A stretch of 64,000 nt of DNA from Trichopria drosophilae (taxonomy: Eukaryota > Arthropoda > Insecta > Hymenoptera > Diapriidae), in contig CM059585.1 of NCBI GenBank assembly GCA_030407085.1, positions 110,039,501-110,103,500 of the forward strand. Direction: 5' to 3'. The notes under the pieces were generated by a model. That model did no database searches, was not told the origin of the DNA, and worked only from the letters and a program-made list of their open reading frames with translations. The position numbers and the translations under genes were made by a program. This document shows, one piece after another, positions 1-10,153 of this stretch. Each line of letters opens with the position of its first letter. The first letter of the stretch is position 1.

Positions 1-3000
1 TATACGCGCCCGACCCGTAATCCGCTAGCTCGTCGGTCAAGTCACCCAGAAAATTACCCAAAGGCGGTTCATAATCTTCGGGTGACGTCATCGATTTATT
101 AGATATATATATATTACTGAATCGGTATCGAAATAAAGCACGCGACGTTCCAATTTTTCTAAATAACTGTATAGTTTCAAACGCGCTGGAGCTGTCGTGT
201 AATCCGCAATAACAACGTTTGTACAATTTGATGGTGTGACCGTTTCGCTTCTGTCGACCCAATTGACAAATATAATCTTGTCATTTACCGGAAGAATCTG
301 AGTAACCTCTTTTGTCACATCTGTGAAAATTTCAAGCAAGTCTTGGCGCGTGGAAATAATCTCTGTACGCTGCAGATTTTCGCGTTGCCCAAATTTCCCC
401 CAAAATGAATTTAAACACAGTTTAGCAACGGCTCTTAAACCGGGATTTTTTGATATATTATTTTGTTCGAGCTTTATCCCTTCGGTCCGCTCATAAGATT
501 CTACGTACAAGCTTTTTGTTTGCTCATCGACACATTCTGCAGGCCAGCCGGTCGCTTCTTGCTTCATTTTTAGGAACGTATCAATGTATTTCGAAAACAG
601 ACCACCATCGCGAGTCTGAAGATTGTATTGCGTTATATTATACTGCCAAATTTCGAGTATTTTTCGGATTTTATAGCCTTTCTGAATAGCTTTCTTGACC
701 TCATCGACCACCCACGTCCCAGTTAATACTCTATCGTCGTCATTCTCATGTATACAGTCTGATTGTCACTCGATCTCGCAACAGCTTCGGCAGAGAGGAA
801 ATAGTAACCGAGAATTCATTTTAACTGGCAGTACCGCATGATATAGATTTCGGGGTGGTAGTAATTTACACATGATAAGTCCTTCTACCCCGTCTAAATT
901 AATTGGATCTTCTAGTCTCGTGATGGCAGCACATTCTAAGCGACCGGTCTTGCAGATGTATGGATATAGCGAACATACATCTACGTACTTAATTTTTTCA
1001 TTATTTTTGACCGTGTAATATGTTGCGGTATTTCCCGTTCGTCCGCCAAAAAATGCAGCGCGCGGATCGAGAACAATGTAAGACGCCATTGGATGATTTT
1101 CCACGTAATCAGAAAGTTCTCTATTTGTTTTTTTCTCCCGATTAAACGTACATTCCCATTTTTCGGTAAGCTTGTATCCGAACGAGCGTATTAGACGCGA
1201 TGTAGATATTGTATTTGCATAAGATTTATTGAAATTTTCACCGTTTGAAAAAATAGGTTTATCTCTAAATTCCGAAAAACAATATCGACAACCGTGGAAG
1301 AAACACCCATGAAATTGAAACACGTGGCCTTTGACGTTATTAGTCACATCGTTTTCATCTGGTGGTAAGAAACCATCTACTAGTGGACCTTCGGGTAGTC
1401 GATATTCTCGAGAACGACCTGCGTGCACAATTTCACAACCGTGCACCTTTTCACACCAAAGAGGCCACTCTATAGCCACCTTCGATTGGCGATTACAGCG
1501 TCTGTAACTGTTTCCCGGTAGTAATAGCCCGATAGTGTTGGGTTTCAGAAAATTCTTCCTATAAACGCGCGAACATGCTGATGCTATCGTTACCGCCTCA
1601 CTAAAGGGGCAAACATTACCTTTTTGGAGAAATATTTTACGAAAAGCAACGCATGCTCTTCGTAAAATATCGACATCCATTTTGCAATATACTTCCATAT
1701 CGCGTTTTATATCAAATACCTCATTTCTAGCGATACAGTCGTTATACCAGCTGAAAAATTTTCCTCTCTCATCAGGCGACATTTGATCGGGGGCGTAAAA
1801 ATGCGCTTCAGGAAATGCTCCGACATAATCTGTATTTTCGAGAGTATTAAATAAGTGAGGGAAATAACCTTTCTTGGTGTGTTCTGGAAGGCCAAACGCT
1901 TTCGGCAAAGCACTTAACTTCATATGGAAATAATTTAAACTGTCTATAAAAATTGTTTTATCGAATTCTATTTTTATAATGCTTTTTCCGTTTAAAATTA
2001 CCCTCGGCTTTAATGATTTATTGAAGGCATTTTCTCGTTCGATCAAATGTCTCAGGATAAACTGTGCATCAAAGCCCTTCGCGTTGTGCGCTATACAAAC
2101 AACTTTAGAAAAACTCGATTTCTCGCGTACTGCAAAGTCTATGAATTCTTTAACTGGGTCGTGTTTGAAAATAAATTCATGTGGTCCGCAAAACTCACAA
2201 ATTCCTCTTATATCTATTAAATCGATGCATGACTCACATACTTGATGTGCGACGAAAAGCTTTACGATGTGGAGGTTGATCTCTGGATTTCCTGGATACG
2301 CCACGTCTTGTCGGGTTTCAAAATCATAAAAAATAAAACGTGTACGGGGGCGACTTGTAATAATATTCGGCGAGTTGCTACTACTAATACTACCACCATT
2401 ATCGATACCACGCCCATTAGTATTTAAAGGTGTGGAAGATGACAAAGACAGGGATGGCGAAGACGGCGACGACTATAACGGTGATGATAATGTTGGTTGG
2501 GGTCTCAAGGAAAGATTCGAATTTTTTGTAGCAATTTTTTGCATAAAACAATGCGCGTTGATATCGTGTTGACTTTTGCAACGTCTGCATTTCGTTAACC
2601 CGCACATGTGAGACCCGTAATTAACATCTACACATTTGTTGCAGCTTTTACAAATTTTTATAGTACCACAAATACTACGCATACCTTTACCCAATTTAGA
2701 ATATGAACCGGGGGTGCGGTGCTTATCGAAGCAATCGTAGTTGTAAAAATGTCTGTTGCAAACGGTGCAGTAAACAAAATTATTCCTAATCTTCTCGCAT
2801 GCGGGTTCCGAAAAACACATGTTGCAGGTATACGGACACGAGTGCGAGTCGGGTCTTGTATAGCGTTTATTACAACATCGACAATATCTGCATTTTTCCC
2901 AACCATGCCCATTAGATTTGTGATCGTCGAGAAATGGTTCGCTCTTGCGTGGTAGAAAATATTTATAGTATCACCACGAAACGAGAGGAATTCTCGTCGA

Positions 3001-4021
3001 CCGTCAAATATTAAGTCTTCGCCGTTGCCGATACCATTACTGTCGTATATGACAATGGCAACATTTTTACCCGCGTAATATCGTTGAAATTCCTGAAATT
3101 GAAGCGTTGAACAACCATTTTCAGGGATTCGAACGTTAGCCTCTGATATAATTCGTTTCGCGTTTTCTAATTGTAAATTATTATTGGGGTGACATATGCT
3201 TTTCCACGATTTACGCCATATATCTGGGGAAACTAAATTTTTGTTTAAAAAGTATTCGGCTATAGCAAGAGCCCTTGGGAAGCAGAGATTGTCATCGTTG
3301 CGAATCGACACGACTGATTTGCTACGGAAAGCAGCTTCGTTCATTTTGTTATTACCCCGACCGCGGGGTACACGAACGTGATGCACTTCAATAACAAAAT
3401 CATCATTTAATTCAATACCCGACGCGCTTTGGGCAACAGACGTTATAAGATTTAACATGTCCGTTGCGTTGAAATTACTGATAGTTCGGAATGATAAACC
3501 GGCAGGTTTTGAAAAATTAGACGCGTTAAAAGTTAGACCTATTAAGTCGGAATCACCGCTATCGTCGCGTGAAACTATAGTTGACGTTATCAAGTCAAAC
3601 AGTTCTTGTATAACGCCTTCTATATATTTGATCGGATTCGTTTCATCGCGTGGTTTTATTATTTTAAAACGAATCTCGCGACCCGACAGTTGAAATCGTT
3701 TATAGTACCGGAATGTATCCTTAGCAATTTGAATTTTACTTGCCGGTGGTCCTGATGATGATGATGATGATGATGATGAAGCTACTGGCGATGATGAGGA
3801 AAACGCTGATGCTGGTTTATCATTTCTAGACTCTTCTCCAACGTCTGTGTCATCATCCTCGTCATCATATTCTTCGTCAGCGTCGGGGCTATATGCTGCA
3901 TCACCGGTACTGACACTGCTGTTGGAAAAGTCGTTGTCATCATCGCTTTCGTCATCGGCCTCATAGGCGGATGTTACACCTGAACAACCTCCACCGACTT
4001 GTCCTTGAGCGCCATCATGAT
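1..4021 (-). pseudogene. polB: Protein-primed family B DNA polymerase, main exon, broken
   Basis: This would replicate the element from protein-linked termini. Reading leftward, an acidic, Ser-rich low-complexity N-terminus (GAT/TGA repeats near 3,753-3,780) is followed by the N-terminal domain containing DNLCFPRALAIAE. A Cys/His-rich zinc region follows (2,900-2,530). Exonuclease motifs are FYDFETR, AHNAKGFDAQF and YCKMDVDIL; QFHGCFFHGCRYC is typical of protein-primed polymerases. Polymerase motif A is DVCSLYP, motif B LNSFWGK and motif C YFDTDS. Breaks seen: a frame change around 2,893-2,897 (T5 run on the plus strand), an in-frame TAG at 2,473-2,475, an in-frame TGA at 766-768, and a frame change in the AT repeat at about 100-113. 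Past the last break the conserved C-terminal part is open in another frame (ATG at 91, reading to 1) and is cut by the window. The start is taken from a splice acceptor at 4,022-4,023. Confidence 0.93.
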
Positions 4022-4388
4022 CTGAAAACAAATTTTTAACGCTTACTAAATAATTTTATACATTAGACAATGATAATAATTTTCGAAAAAAAAAAACGAA
4101 AAGTTACATTTTTATTCCTCGAGACTCGAGCAATACGTCGCATCGACATATCGCATTATTATCCCGAGGTTAAGGGATGGAGAGGTTTCCCCATCCGAAT
4201 ATTCATAATGGGTTGCCAACCATTTTGCCACCCTCTCCATTTTAAGGCCATATTCGGCGTAATCTTGCACGAGTCGCAAGCGCTTTCTTTTTTCAAAGTC
4301 TAAGAAAATTATAAAAAATGTAACAATTACGTTAAATATTTTTAATGTACATGTATCAATATTATTGAAAAATAAGAGAAAGCATTAC
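4022..4388 (-). other. Predicted intron 2 of the polymerase transcription unit
   Basis: On the minus strand the stretch opens with GTAATG directly after exon 2 and ends with a T-rich tract followed by CAG before the polymerase exon. It contains no other legible gene. A partial inverted repeat around 4,165-4,245 (ggatggagaggtttcccc against the ccctctccat side) may be foldback debris. This rests on consensus sites and matching phase, not on transcript data. Confidence 0.5.
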
Positions 4389-4613
4389 CACTATTAATAG
4401 CTGCGATATAGCGTATACAGCTATACTCTGGTTCGTGTGCAACATCCTGCACGGCTGGTTGTTGCCGAAAATTGGCGGATTCACCCGTGGCACTTTCTAC
4501 CGTTAGATCATCGCTGCGGATGCTTCGCGCGCCATCCGTTGTCAACGAATCGTGCTCCGAGAGAAGTTCACCTGTATTGATGGACGATACATCGTCCAAT
4601 ACGCGAACAACAT
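4389..4613 (-). CDS. Predicted middle exon upstream of polB, unknown function
   Basis: A 225-nt open segment (75 codons' worth) lies between a consensus acceptor (T-rich tract then GCAG, 4,614-4,617) and a donor GTAATG starting at 4,388. It enters and leaves in phase 1, so it joins exon 1 and the polymerase exon without changing frame. The encoded part is acidic and Ser/Thr-rich, starts with VVRVLDDVSS and shows no recognised domain. If unspliced, the frame runs into a stop about 15 codons beyond the donor. It could instead belong to a separate small gene. The phase match at both ends is the main support. Confidence 0.5.
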
Positions 4614-4871
4614 CTGCAAAAACAAACAAGATGTCGATAAACAATTTTCGTAATATTTCAAACCCGCTCTACGTAAATGTAAAGTAGGGAAATTCCACCA
4701 ATCATAATTAATTGCGATATCAAGTTCGATACCTCATTGGTTGAAACTCCTTACGTGACGTTTACATTTGTCTATCCCGCTTGCGTTGACCGGAGGGGGC
4801 GTTTTATGCACCATCTCAAACGCGAAAGAACGAAAATTAACATTAGTATTACAAAAAATACACAAACTTAC

Positions 4872-5190
4872 CCGTAATCGCTTCGCACTCTGCGATGATG
4901 CGCCTGTAGAGTCTATCATGCCGCTTTCCTCTGGAAACGAGTACGTTCCCGGTGAGACGCATCGCGACATCGCACTTTGTAATAAACTTTTTATACACGT
5001 CACAAAACACTGTATGTTCGCACTCCAAAAGGTACCGCACCAATTGTCGGAAATCGTGGCACAATCTCTCGTACGATTTACGATGAGCACTAACACTGTA
5101 GCGTAACCCGAAAACACTAACAACCGTACGATTTGTTGTACCAACGTACCCCACGATTGCGGATATTATTTGGCGGAGCTCTAATTCCAT
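4872..5190 (-). CDS. Predicted first exon upstream of polB (about 106 codons), unknown function
   Basis: The minus-strand reading starts at ATG 5,190 (MELELRQIISAIVG) and stays open to ACG-G, followed by the strong donor GTAAGT at 4,871. It is rich in Arg, Cys, Tyr and His, with two Cys-containing stretches (LLECEHTVFCDVY and KFITKCDVAM) and no recognised domain. Without splicing the frame stops six codons past the donor, giving 113 aa. With splicing it leads in phase 1 into the 4,389-4,613 exon and then into the polymerase. It may be an N-terminal extension of the polymerase or a small regulatory protein made from the unspliced message. Confidence 0.5.
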
Positions 5191-5790
5191 TTTTGCTGAT
5201 TAGAAATACTTCTCGAAAAAATTACGAAGACGTTCGAGGCGAAAGAGATTTTCACAAGGGAGGAATTGGAACTATGATCGCTGGTTTTATACATCTATGA
5301 TGTCTGTGATTGGGAAAAATATATTTTTCTCACATCACATTTGTAAAATATTAAATGTGCCAGCTTGCGAGATGGTTCACATTCCCCAAAATTGTATCGT
5401 GTATGGTAAGCTTCCGTTTCGAGTGTTTCCAAAAACTCTCAAATTATTTAGACATTTTATGATCTTTTTTCGTGCAAAATATAACTGATAAGAAATGTCT
5501 CACATACAAGATGAAAACTATTACATAAAGCAGAGTAGATGGCTTTTCTCGAAATGATTTCGTTTGCTCGCAGAGACCCGTCGTTCGACAGAGTCGAGAG
5601 TTTTAAAAATTTAAGAAAGGCCAATATATTTTCTACTTTATGGACTCCTCCTCCGTTTAAGTCTTCTCTTTAGGACATTTACAAAAACTTTTAGATATGA
5701 AAATACTATGATTTTCTTGAATTTTTTCGTTGTCTTCGCTGAACCCGAGTTTAAATGCTTTTCATTAATAATATGTGTTTGCGCAGTCAA

Positions 5791-5821
<31 letters not shown>

Positions 5822-5824
5822 CGT

Positions 5825-5871
<47 letters not shown>

Positions 5872-6183
5872 TGCGTGTGTGTGTGTGTGTGTCTGCGTGT
5901 ATTTATATGTACGAGTTACTTTTTGGGTCGTTGTAACACTAGCGTATTTAACCAGCGGCCTCAGCAGGAAAAGGCACAGACGCTTGCACGCAGTTATAGC
6001 GAACTTTACGCATTGCGCTTTTACTCACTTCTCCTACAACGTAAACGTACAGTTATTGTGAGCATTTGTTAAAAAGAGCGTGCAGTGTAGCATATTTGAT
6101 TAAAATAGTGAACGTGGTCGTTACGTCGTGTTGTTTGAAATTTCTAACAAAAACTGTGGAAAGAACTTGCGAGATTATAGAAA
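5191..6183. other. Divergent intergenic region between polB and the plus-strand gene block
   Basis: No coding region is supported here. It separates the minus-strand polymerase unit from the plus-strand virion genes, so promoters for both directions probably lie here, but I cannot pin down a TATA box or initiator. It contains a long dinucleotide repeat. Confidence 0.6.
5791..5899. repeat. (GT)n microsatellite with GC interruptions
   Basis: More than 100 bp of GT dinucleotides are interrupted by a few GC or TA steps (for example gtgcgtgcgtgtgcgtgtgcg near 5,817). Translated frames across it give only Val/Cys repeats and are artefacts. Confidence 0.95.
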
Positions 6184-6652
6184 TGGTTCGACAGGCTCCA
6201 GCCCTTGATAATGAGAAAAATACGGATGATACGCATTCACTCGCTACTCAAATTGTGCATCAAGAAACTCAAACGTATGACGAAAACGATGATGGAATAA
6301 TACCATCATGGATCTCTTTACTAAAGGTAGTCACCATAAAAATATGAGTGTAATTTTCATTACGCAAAATATTTTTCATCAGGGTCGTGGACAGCGCGAC
6401 ATTTCACTTAATACCAATTACCTGGTTTTGTTTAAAAATCCTCGAGATAGGGCTCAAATTCAGCATCTCGCACGTCAAGTATACCCGGAAAATTCAAAGT
6501 TTCTCCAAGAAGCGTACAGAGATGCAACTTATCGCCCACATGGTTATCTTCTCTTAGATCTTAAACAAAGCACGCCGGATGATTTCAGATTTCGTGCACG
6601 TATATTTCCGGACGAACAACCGCATGTTGCATATGTGCCGAAACGTAGATGA
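6184..6652 (+). pseudogene. Packaging ATPase (FtsK/HerA type), C-terminal half only
   Basis: From 6,308 the frame encodes the C-terminal half of the Polinton genome-packaging ATPase: MDLFTKGSHHKNMSVIFITQ (the strand after the Walker B region with the sensor-type Gln), then LNTNYLVLFKNPRD and the closing PDDFRFRARIFPDEQPH. The family is about twice this length and starts with a Walker A loop, which is absent anywhere upstream. The preceding short ORF (ATG at 6,184, acidic, ending at 6,347 in another frame) has no ATPase motif. An internal deletion has therefore removed the nucleotide-binding core, so the product cannot be an active ATPase. It is the first gene of the plus-strand block. Confidence 0.85.
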
Positions 6653-7264
6653 ATGAATTAAAGCGAACGAGTTTAAAAAAAAACGTACATATATTTATTA
6701 CTGTCAGTGTACGGTTAACCGCGACTATGGAAGTATCGTCTGTTGGAAAACATAAAAATAACAAAATTCATCTCATCGCAAGAAATCGTAAAGACAGAAA
6801 TCGTGCACAAAAAATAAACGACGGTATTTCGTGTTCTTCACCATTTGGAAAAAAATATCTCGCTTTATTACACGCTTTGTGTCATGCGGATAAACGACAA
6901 CGTAAAGCTTCATTGAAAACCGCCGACAGAACACTAGTCAAATATATCTGCGAGTGTGCGCTCAATGTATTGCGAGGTGTCGTTTCTTTAAAACCACGGG
7001 AGAAGTGTTTACTTCGAAAGCATAAAAAAATTTTACGTACACTCGTCTTTACTACGAAAAAAAAACGATAAAAACAGGTCTAGACAGGTCGGTAGCGGTA
7101 GCGGTGGTGGTGGTGGTGGTGGTGGTAGTGGTGGTGGTGGTGATAACCGTACCTGGAAACGAAAAAGACGGCTTATTTTACAAAGAGGTGGACATTGGAT
7201 ACCGCCTCTTCTGGCACCGGTTATCAGCGCAATTTTTTCGAAATTAATCGGCGGCAGTGATTAA
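6649..7264 (+). pseudogene. Conserved Polinton basic protein with hydrophobic C-terminus, frame broken
   Basis: The first frame (6,649-7,071; a likely better start is ATG 6,727) is Lys/Arg-rich and contains ECALNVLRGVVSLKPREKC and LRKHKKILRTL, a pattern I recognise from uncharacterised Polinton proteins. At the A9 run 7,057-7,065 the reading passes into another frame. That frame encodes a Gly/Ser-rich linker from a GGT repeat (7,091-7,141), then LILQRGGHWIPPLLAPVISA, the usual hydrophobic tail, ending at TAA 7,262-7,264. The family function is unknown; a small basic membrane- or DNA-associated virion protein is only a guess. The frame change lies in a homopolymer, so an assembly error is possible. 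The Gly-rich expansion is unusual. Confidence 0.7.
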
Positions 7265-7278
7265 AAAACGTTGACCTT

Positions 7279-8136
7279 ATGGAGTATGCAAAGAAAATGA
7301 TACTAGTTCCCGAAAGTGAAGTACACGGGGCGAGTGAGGATAAGAGAACGGCGCAAACACCCGGCACAGCGCTATCGCGATTGGACGAGGAATTGTCTAA
7401 TATCCTACAGGGTGGAGATAATAATAATAAGACGTTTGATTGTGATAATATTTCCACGTTTAATATTAAAGACGGCGAGGCAGCACAGATTTTCCACGAG
7501 CGTGATAAACTCGCTCGGTACATTCGAACGCTTCAACGATATCTTCATTTTTTCACCAAACAATTATATGATGAAAAACGAACAAACTTACAGAATGTAA
7601 AGGATATTAGCGATATTGAAGATAGTGCTCATATCAAGAATGAGGAGAATCAGCAGCAGCAGGAACAACAACAACATAAGCCGCTAAACAGTGGACAGGA
7701 AATTTCCGGAGCTCGAAATGAAGTAACGTTTAAGGAGAAGGATATGATTCCAATTGCTAGCTCCGAAATTCTAAAAAGTGTCCCTTTCTCGTATAGAGCA
7801 AAAGCTTTGAAATTACTGAACCATATACATCGCTCGAAACGTATTTCGTGGGACAATGAAGGCGTTGTAACTATCGACCGTTATGAGGTCATCGGGTCTG
7901 ATATTGTCGAGCTTGTCAACGATGCAACACGTGCGCGAAAGTCCGCACAACCAGTTGGTCGCGAAGAATTTATTCGTACTCTTCGTGCGGAACATATCCC
8001 ACCACGTTCCATTGGCAACAAATCTTTGTGGAAGCTTACCGCTACTCCACGATTTGGTAAAAAATCTAGAGATATTATAAACGCTGCGAGATTCCGAAAA
8101 AACTTGTCGAAAAGTGTGACACAAGGAGGGCAGTGA
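7279..8136 (+). CDS. Conserved Polinton protein of unknown function, 285 aa, intact
   Basis: The ORF starts MEYAKKMILVPESEV, the characteristic N-terminus of an uncharacterised Polinton family, followed by the short conserved block LSRLDEELSNIL and a helical segment (LARYIRTLQRYLHFF). A Gln-rich, charged linker (about residues 125-140) separates this from a C-terminal globular part (about residues 155-275) with KALKLLNHIHRSKRISWD and VIGSDIVELVNDATRARK. It begins 14 bp after the previous gene's stop and lies upstream of the integrase. No catalytic motif is visible and no function is assigned to the family as far as I know. The frame is open end to end, unlike its neighbours. Confidence 0.8.
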   Translation: MEYAKKMILVPESEVHGASEDKRTAQTPGTALSRLDEELSNILQGGDNNNKTFDCDNISTFNIKDGEAAQIFHERDKLARYIRTLQRYLHFFTKQLYDEKRTNLQNVKDISDIEDSAHIKNEENQQQQEQQQHKPLNSGQEISGARNEVTFKEKDMIPIASSEILKSVPFSYRAKALKLLNHIHRSKRISWDNEGVVTIDRYEVIGSDIVELVNDATRARKSAQPVGREEFIRTLRAEHIPPRSIGNKSLWKLTATPRFGKKSRDIINAARFRKNLSKSVTQGGQ

Positions 8137-8199
8137 CAGGGAGAGAGAAACAGAAAAAACGCAACAAGAACGAAAACACGATAATTCAGGACAGATGGA

Positions 8200-9306
8200 A
8201 TGGCTGGATCTCGAATTGTAACGGAAAACGATTTGGATCGTATTTATTACGATCCTTCACACCCGGTAGGGTACTCGGGCGCCCGAAACATTATTCGTCT
8301 CAAAAAGTATCACGTTCCCGAGAAAAACATTCGCGAGTGGTTAAACCAGAAAGACGCCTACACTCTACACAGACCAATCAAAAGACGTTTTCAGCGTTTA
8401 AGATATTCAGTTACAAATATTGACGACCTCTGGGAAGCCGATCTTGTAGATTTACGCTCCCTTAAAACTTACAACGACAATAAAAGTTACGTGCTTATCG
8501 TCATAGATGTATTGAGTAAATATGTATGGGTCGAATCACTTCGAGATAAAAGTGCCCTTGAAGTTCTGGCTGGGTTTAAAAGAATTTTCGGTAGAAACGA
8601 TGGTCGGTTACCGGTCGTTCTTCAGACAGATCGCGGAAAGGAATTTATCGGTAAACCAGTGCAAAATTATCTACGTGAAATGGATATTCAGTTTCGCGTT
8701 ACCCGTAGCAACCCCGATGTAAAAGCCGCAATCGTCGAAAGGTTCAATCGTACACTTAAGGAGCGAATATGGCGCTATTTCTCGCATAAAAATACCAGGC
8801 GTTACGTTGATATTTTGCAAAAAATAGCCGTTGCCTATAACAATTCTTTTCACACAAGTATAAAAATGACACCGGCTTCAGTAACCTTATTCAACGCGCA
8901 CATTGCACGTCAAAATATCGATTCCAGATTTCACTCGAAACGACGAAACAAATCATATAAATTTGAAAAAGGTGATCACGTTCGAATCAGTAGTGCTAAA
9001 AACGCATTCAAGAAAGGCTACGAGCGAGGTTGGAGTGAAGAAATTTTTCGTATAAAGTCTGTTTTAAAACGTCAAAATCTTTTCGTTTACGAGCTCGAAG
9101 ACTTGAACGGCGACGAGATTGAGGGTTATTTTTATCCGCAAGAACTAGGGTCAGTCTCGAAAGTCCGAACCGAACAAGAATTTAAAATTGAGCGTGTGAT
9201 TCGTTCTAAAGGTCAAGGTGTGAAGAAACAATACTTTGTTAGTTGGGTCGGTTATCCCGAAGAATTCAATTCGTGGATCCCCGCCGCGAGTTTAAATAAT
9301 CTTTAA
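8200..9306 (+). CDS. Retroviral-type integrase with C-terminal chromodomain, intact
   Basis: This 368-aa protein inserts element ends into host DNA. An N-terminal region (1-70) precedes the RNase H-fold core with the D,D-35-E triad: Asp in LWEADLVDL (about residue 80), Asp in LQTDRGKEF (about 147) and Glu in AAIVERFNRT (about 183). Residues 250-310 form the usual C-terminal DNA-binding region. Residues about 328-368 are a chromodomain (FKIERVIRSKGQ, then YFVSWVGYP and NSWIPAASL), which in related elements targets methylated histone tails. No stop or frame change is present. It ends one base before the ATG of the minor capsid gene, so the genes are tightly packed. ATG 8,200 is chosen because it precedes conserved sequence; the gene starts 63 bp after the stop of the 285-aa gene. 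Confidence 0.95.
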   Translation: MAGSRIVTENDLDRIYYDPSHPVGYSGARNIIRLKKYHVPEKNIREWLNQKDAYTLHRPIKRRFQRLRYSVTNIDDLWEADLVDLRSLKTYNDNKSYVLIVIDVLSKYVWVESLRDKSALEVLAGFKRIFGRNDGRLPVVLQTDRGKEFIGKPVQNYLREMDIQFRVTRSNPDVKAAIVERFNRTLKERIWRYFSHKNTRRYVDILQKIAVAYNNSFHTSIKMTPASVTLFNAHIARQNIDSRFHSKRRNKSYKFEKGDHVRISSAKNAFKKGYERGWSEEIFRIKSVLKRQNLFVYELEDLNGDEIEGYFYPQELGSVSKVRTEQEFKIERVIRSKGQGVKKQYFVSWVGYPEEFNSWIPAASLNNL

Positions 9307-9307
9307 A

Positions 9308-10153
9308 ATGCACCATTCGCAAATGGAAGAATTTTTTGTAGTTTTACCCAGCAACAGTAGCATGAAATATTTTCCCGATAATACAACGACAAGATTCACG
9401 ACAGTTCTTCCCAAGGAAATTGAATTAACGGGAAACTGGTTAGTTGGATTATCAGAAATTCACGTACCTTACAGTGTTGTACATATAAGACGTAATAATA
9501 ATTCATTCACATTTGGAAGCTTAGAGATTGGGGCCGATGGACTGCAAGTTATCGATACAACCAGTGCTAATATTTCCGAAGGTTATTACAATAGTGTATC
9601 TGATTTTGTAGACGGAATCAACGATCGTCTAAAAGTTTTCTACGACCAATTTTCAGACGGAGTACACTTACAATTCAATTATGCAAATACACGCGGGGGC
9701 ATCGTTTCTTCGTTTTGTACGCAAAAAGATTGTAAAAAATCACATTACTTTCTTTTTCCCAGTTAGGTAAATAGGATTCTCGGACTTCCCGATATAGCGA
9801 ACATTACTCCAGAAAAGGGGAAAGAAGCTGATAAGAAAAATCGAATACATCGGTACTACCCTGCTAGTTTGTCTCGTGCAATCCCCGATCAGTTATTTGT
9901 CTACACCGATATTTGTGAACCGAACATTGTCGGTGATTCGCAAGTGACTTTATTGCGAATTGTCAATATCGGTGGAAAAAATTATAATTACGGCGAAACT
10001 GTGGTAAGGCATTTTTCACCGCCCAATTACATTCCTCTTTTGTCGAAAAGATTTCGCGAAATTACAATAGATATAAGAGACCACGCAGGTTTACCAATAC
10101 CATTCGAGTACGGAACGTTGACCGTCACTCTTTACTTTAAAAGACAATATTGA
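9308..10153 (+). pseudogene. Minor capsid protein (penton-like single jelly roll), one in-frame stop
   Basis: The N-terminal half contains FFVVLPSNSSMKYFPDNTTT and ELTGNWLVGLSEIHVPYS, and the C-terminal half FVYTDICEPNIVGDSQVTLL and TVTLYFKRQY. These are hallmark segments of the Polinton/adintovirus minor capsid protein, which forms capsid vertices. Both halves are in one frame, separated by a TAG at 9,764-9,766. Total length would be about 280 codons, normal for the family. The ATG at 9,308 follows the integrase stop by one base, and the 3' end overlaps the next gene's first ATG. Confidence 0.9.

Noticed and set aside
5708..6072. ORFs of 117 and 105 aa rich in Val and Cys
   Set aside because: They are translations of the GT microsatellite and have no protein-like composition outside it.
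7097..7141. GGT microsatellite as purely non-coding
   Set aside because: The frame that reads it as Gly continues into the conserved hydrophobic tail of a Polinton protein, so it is probably part of that gene.
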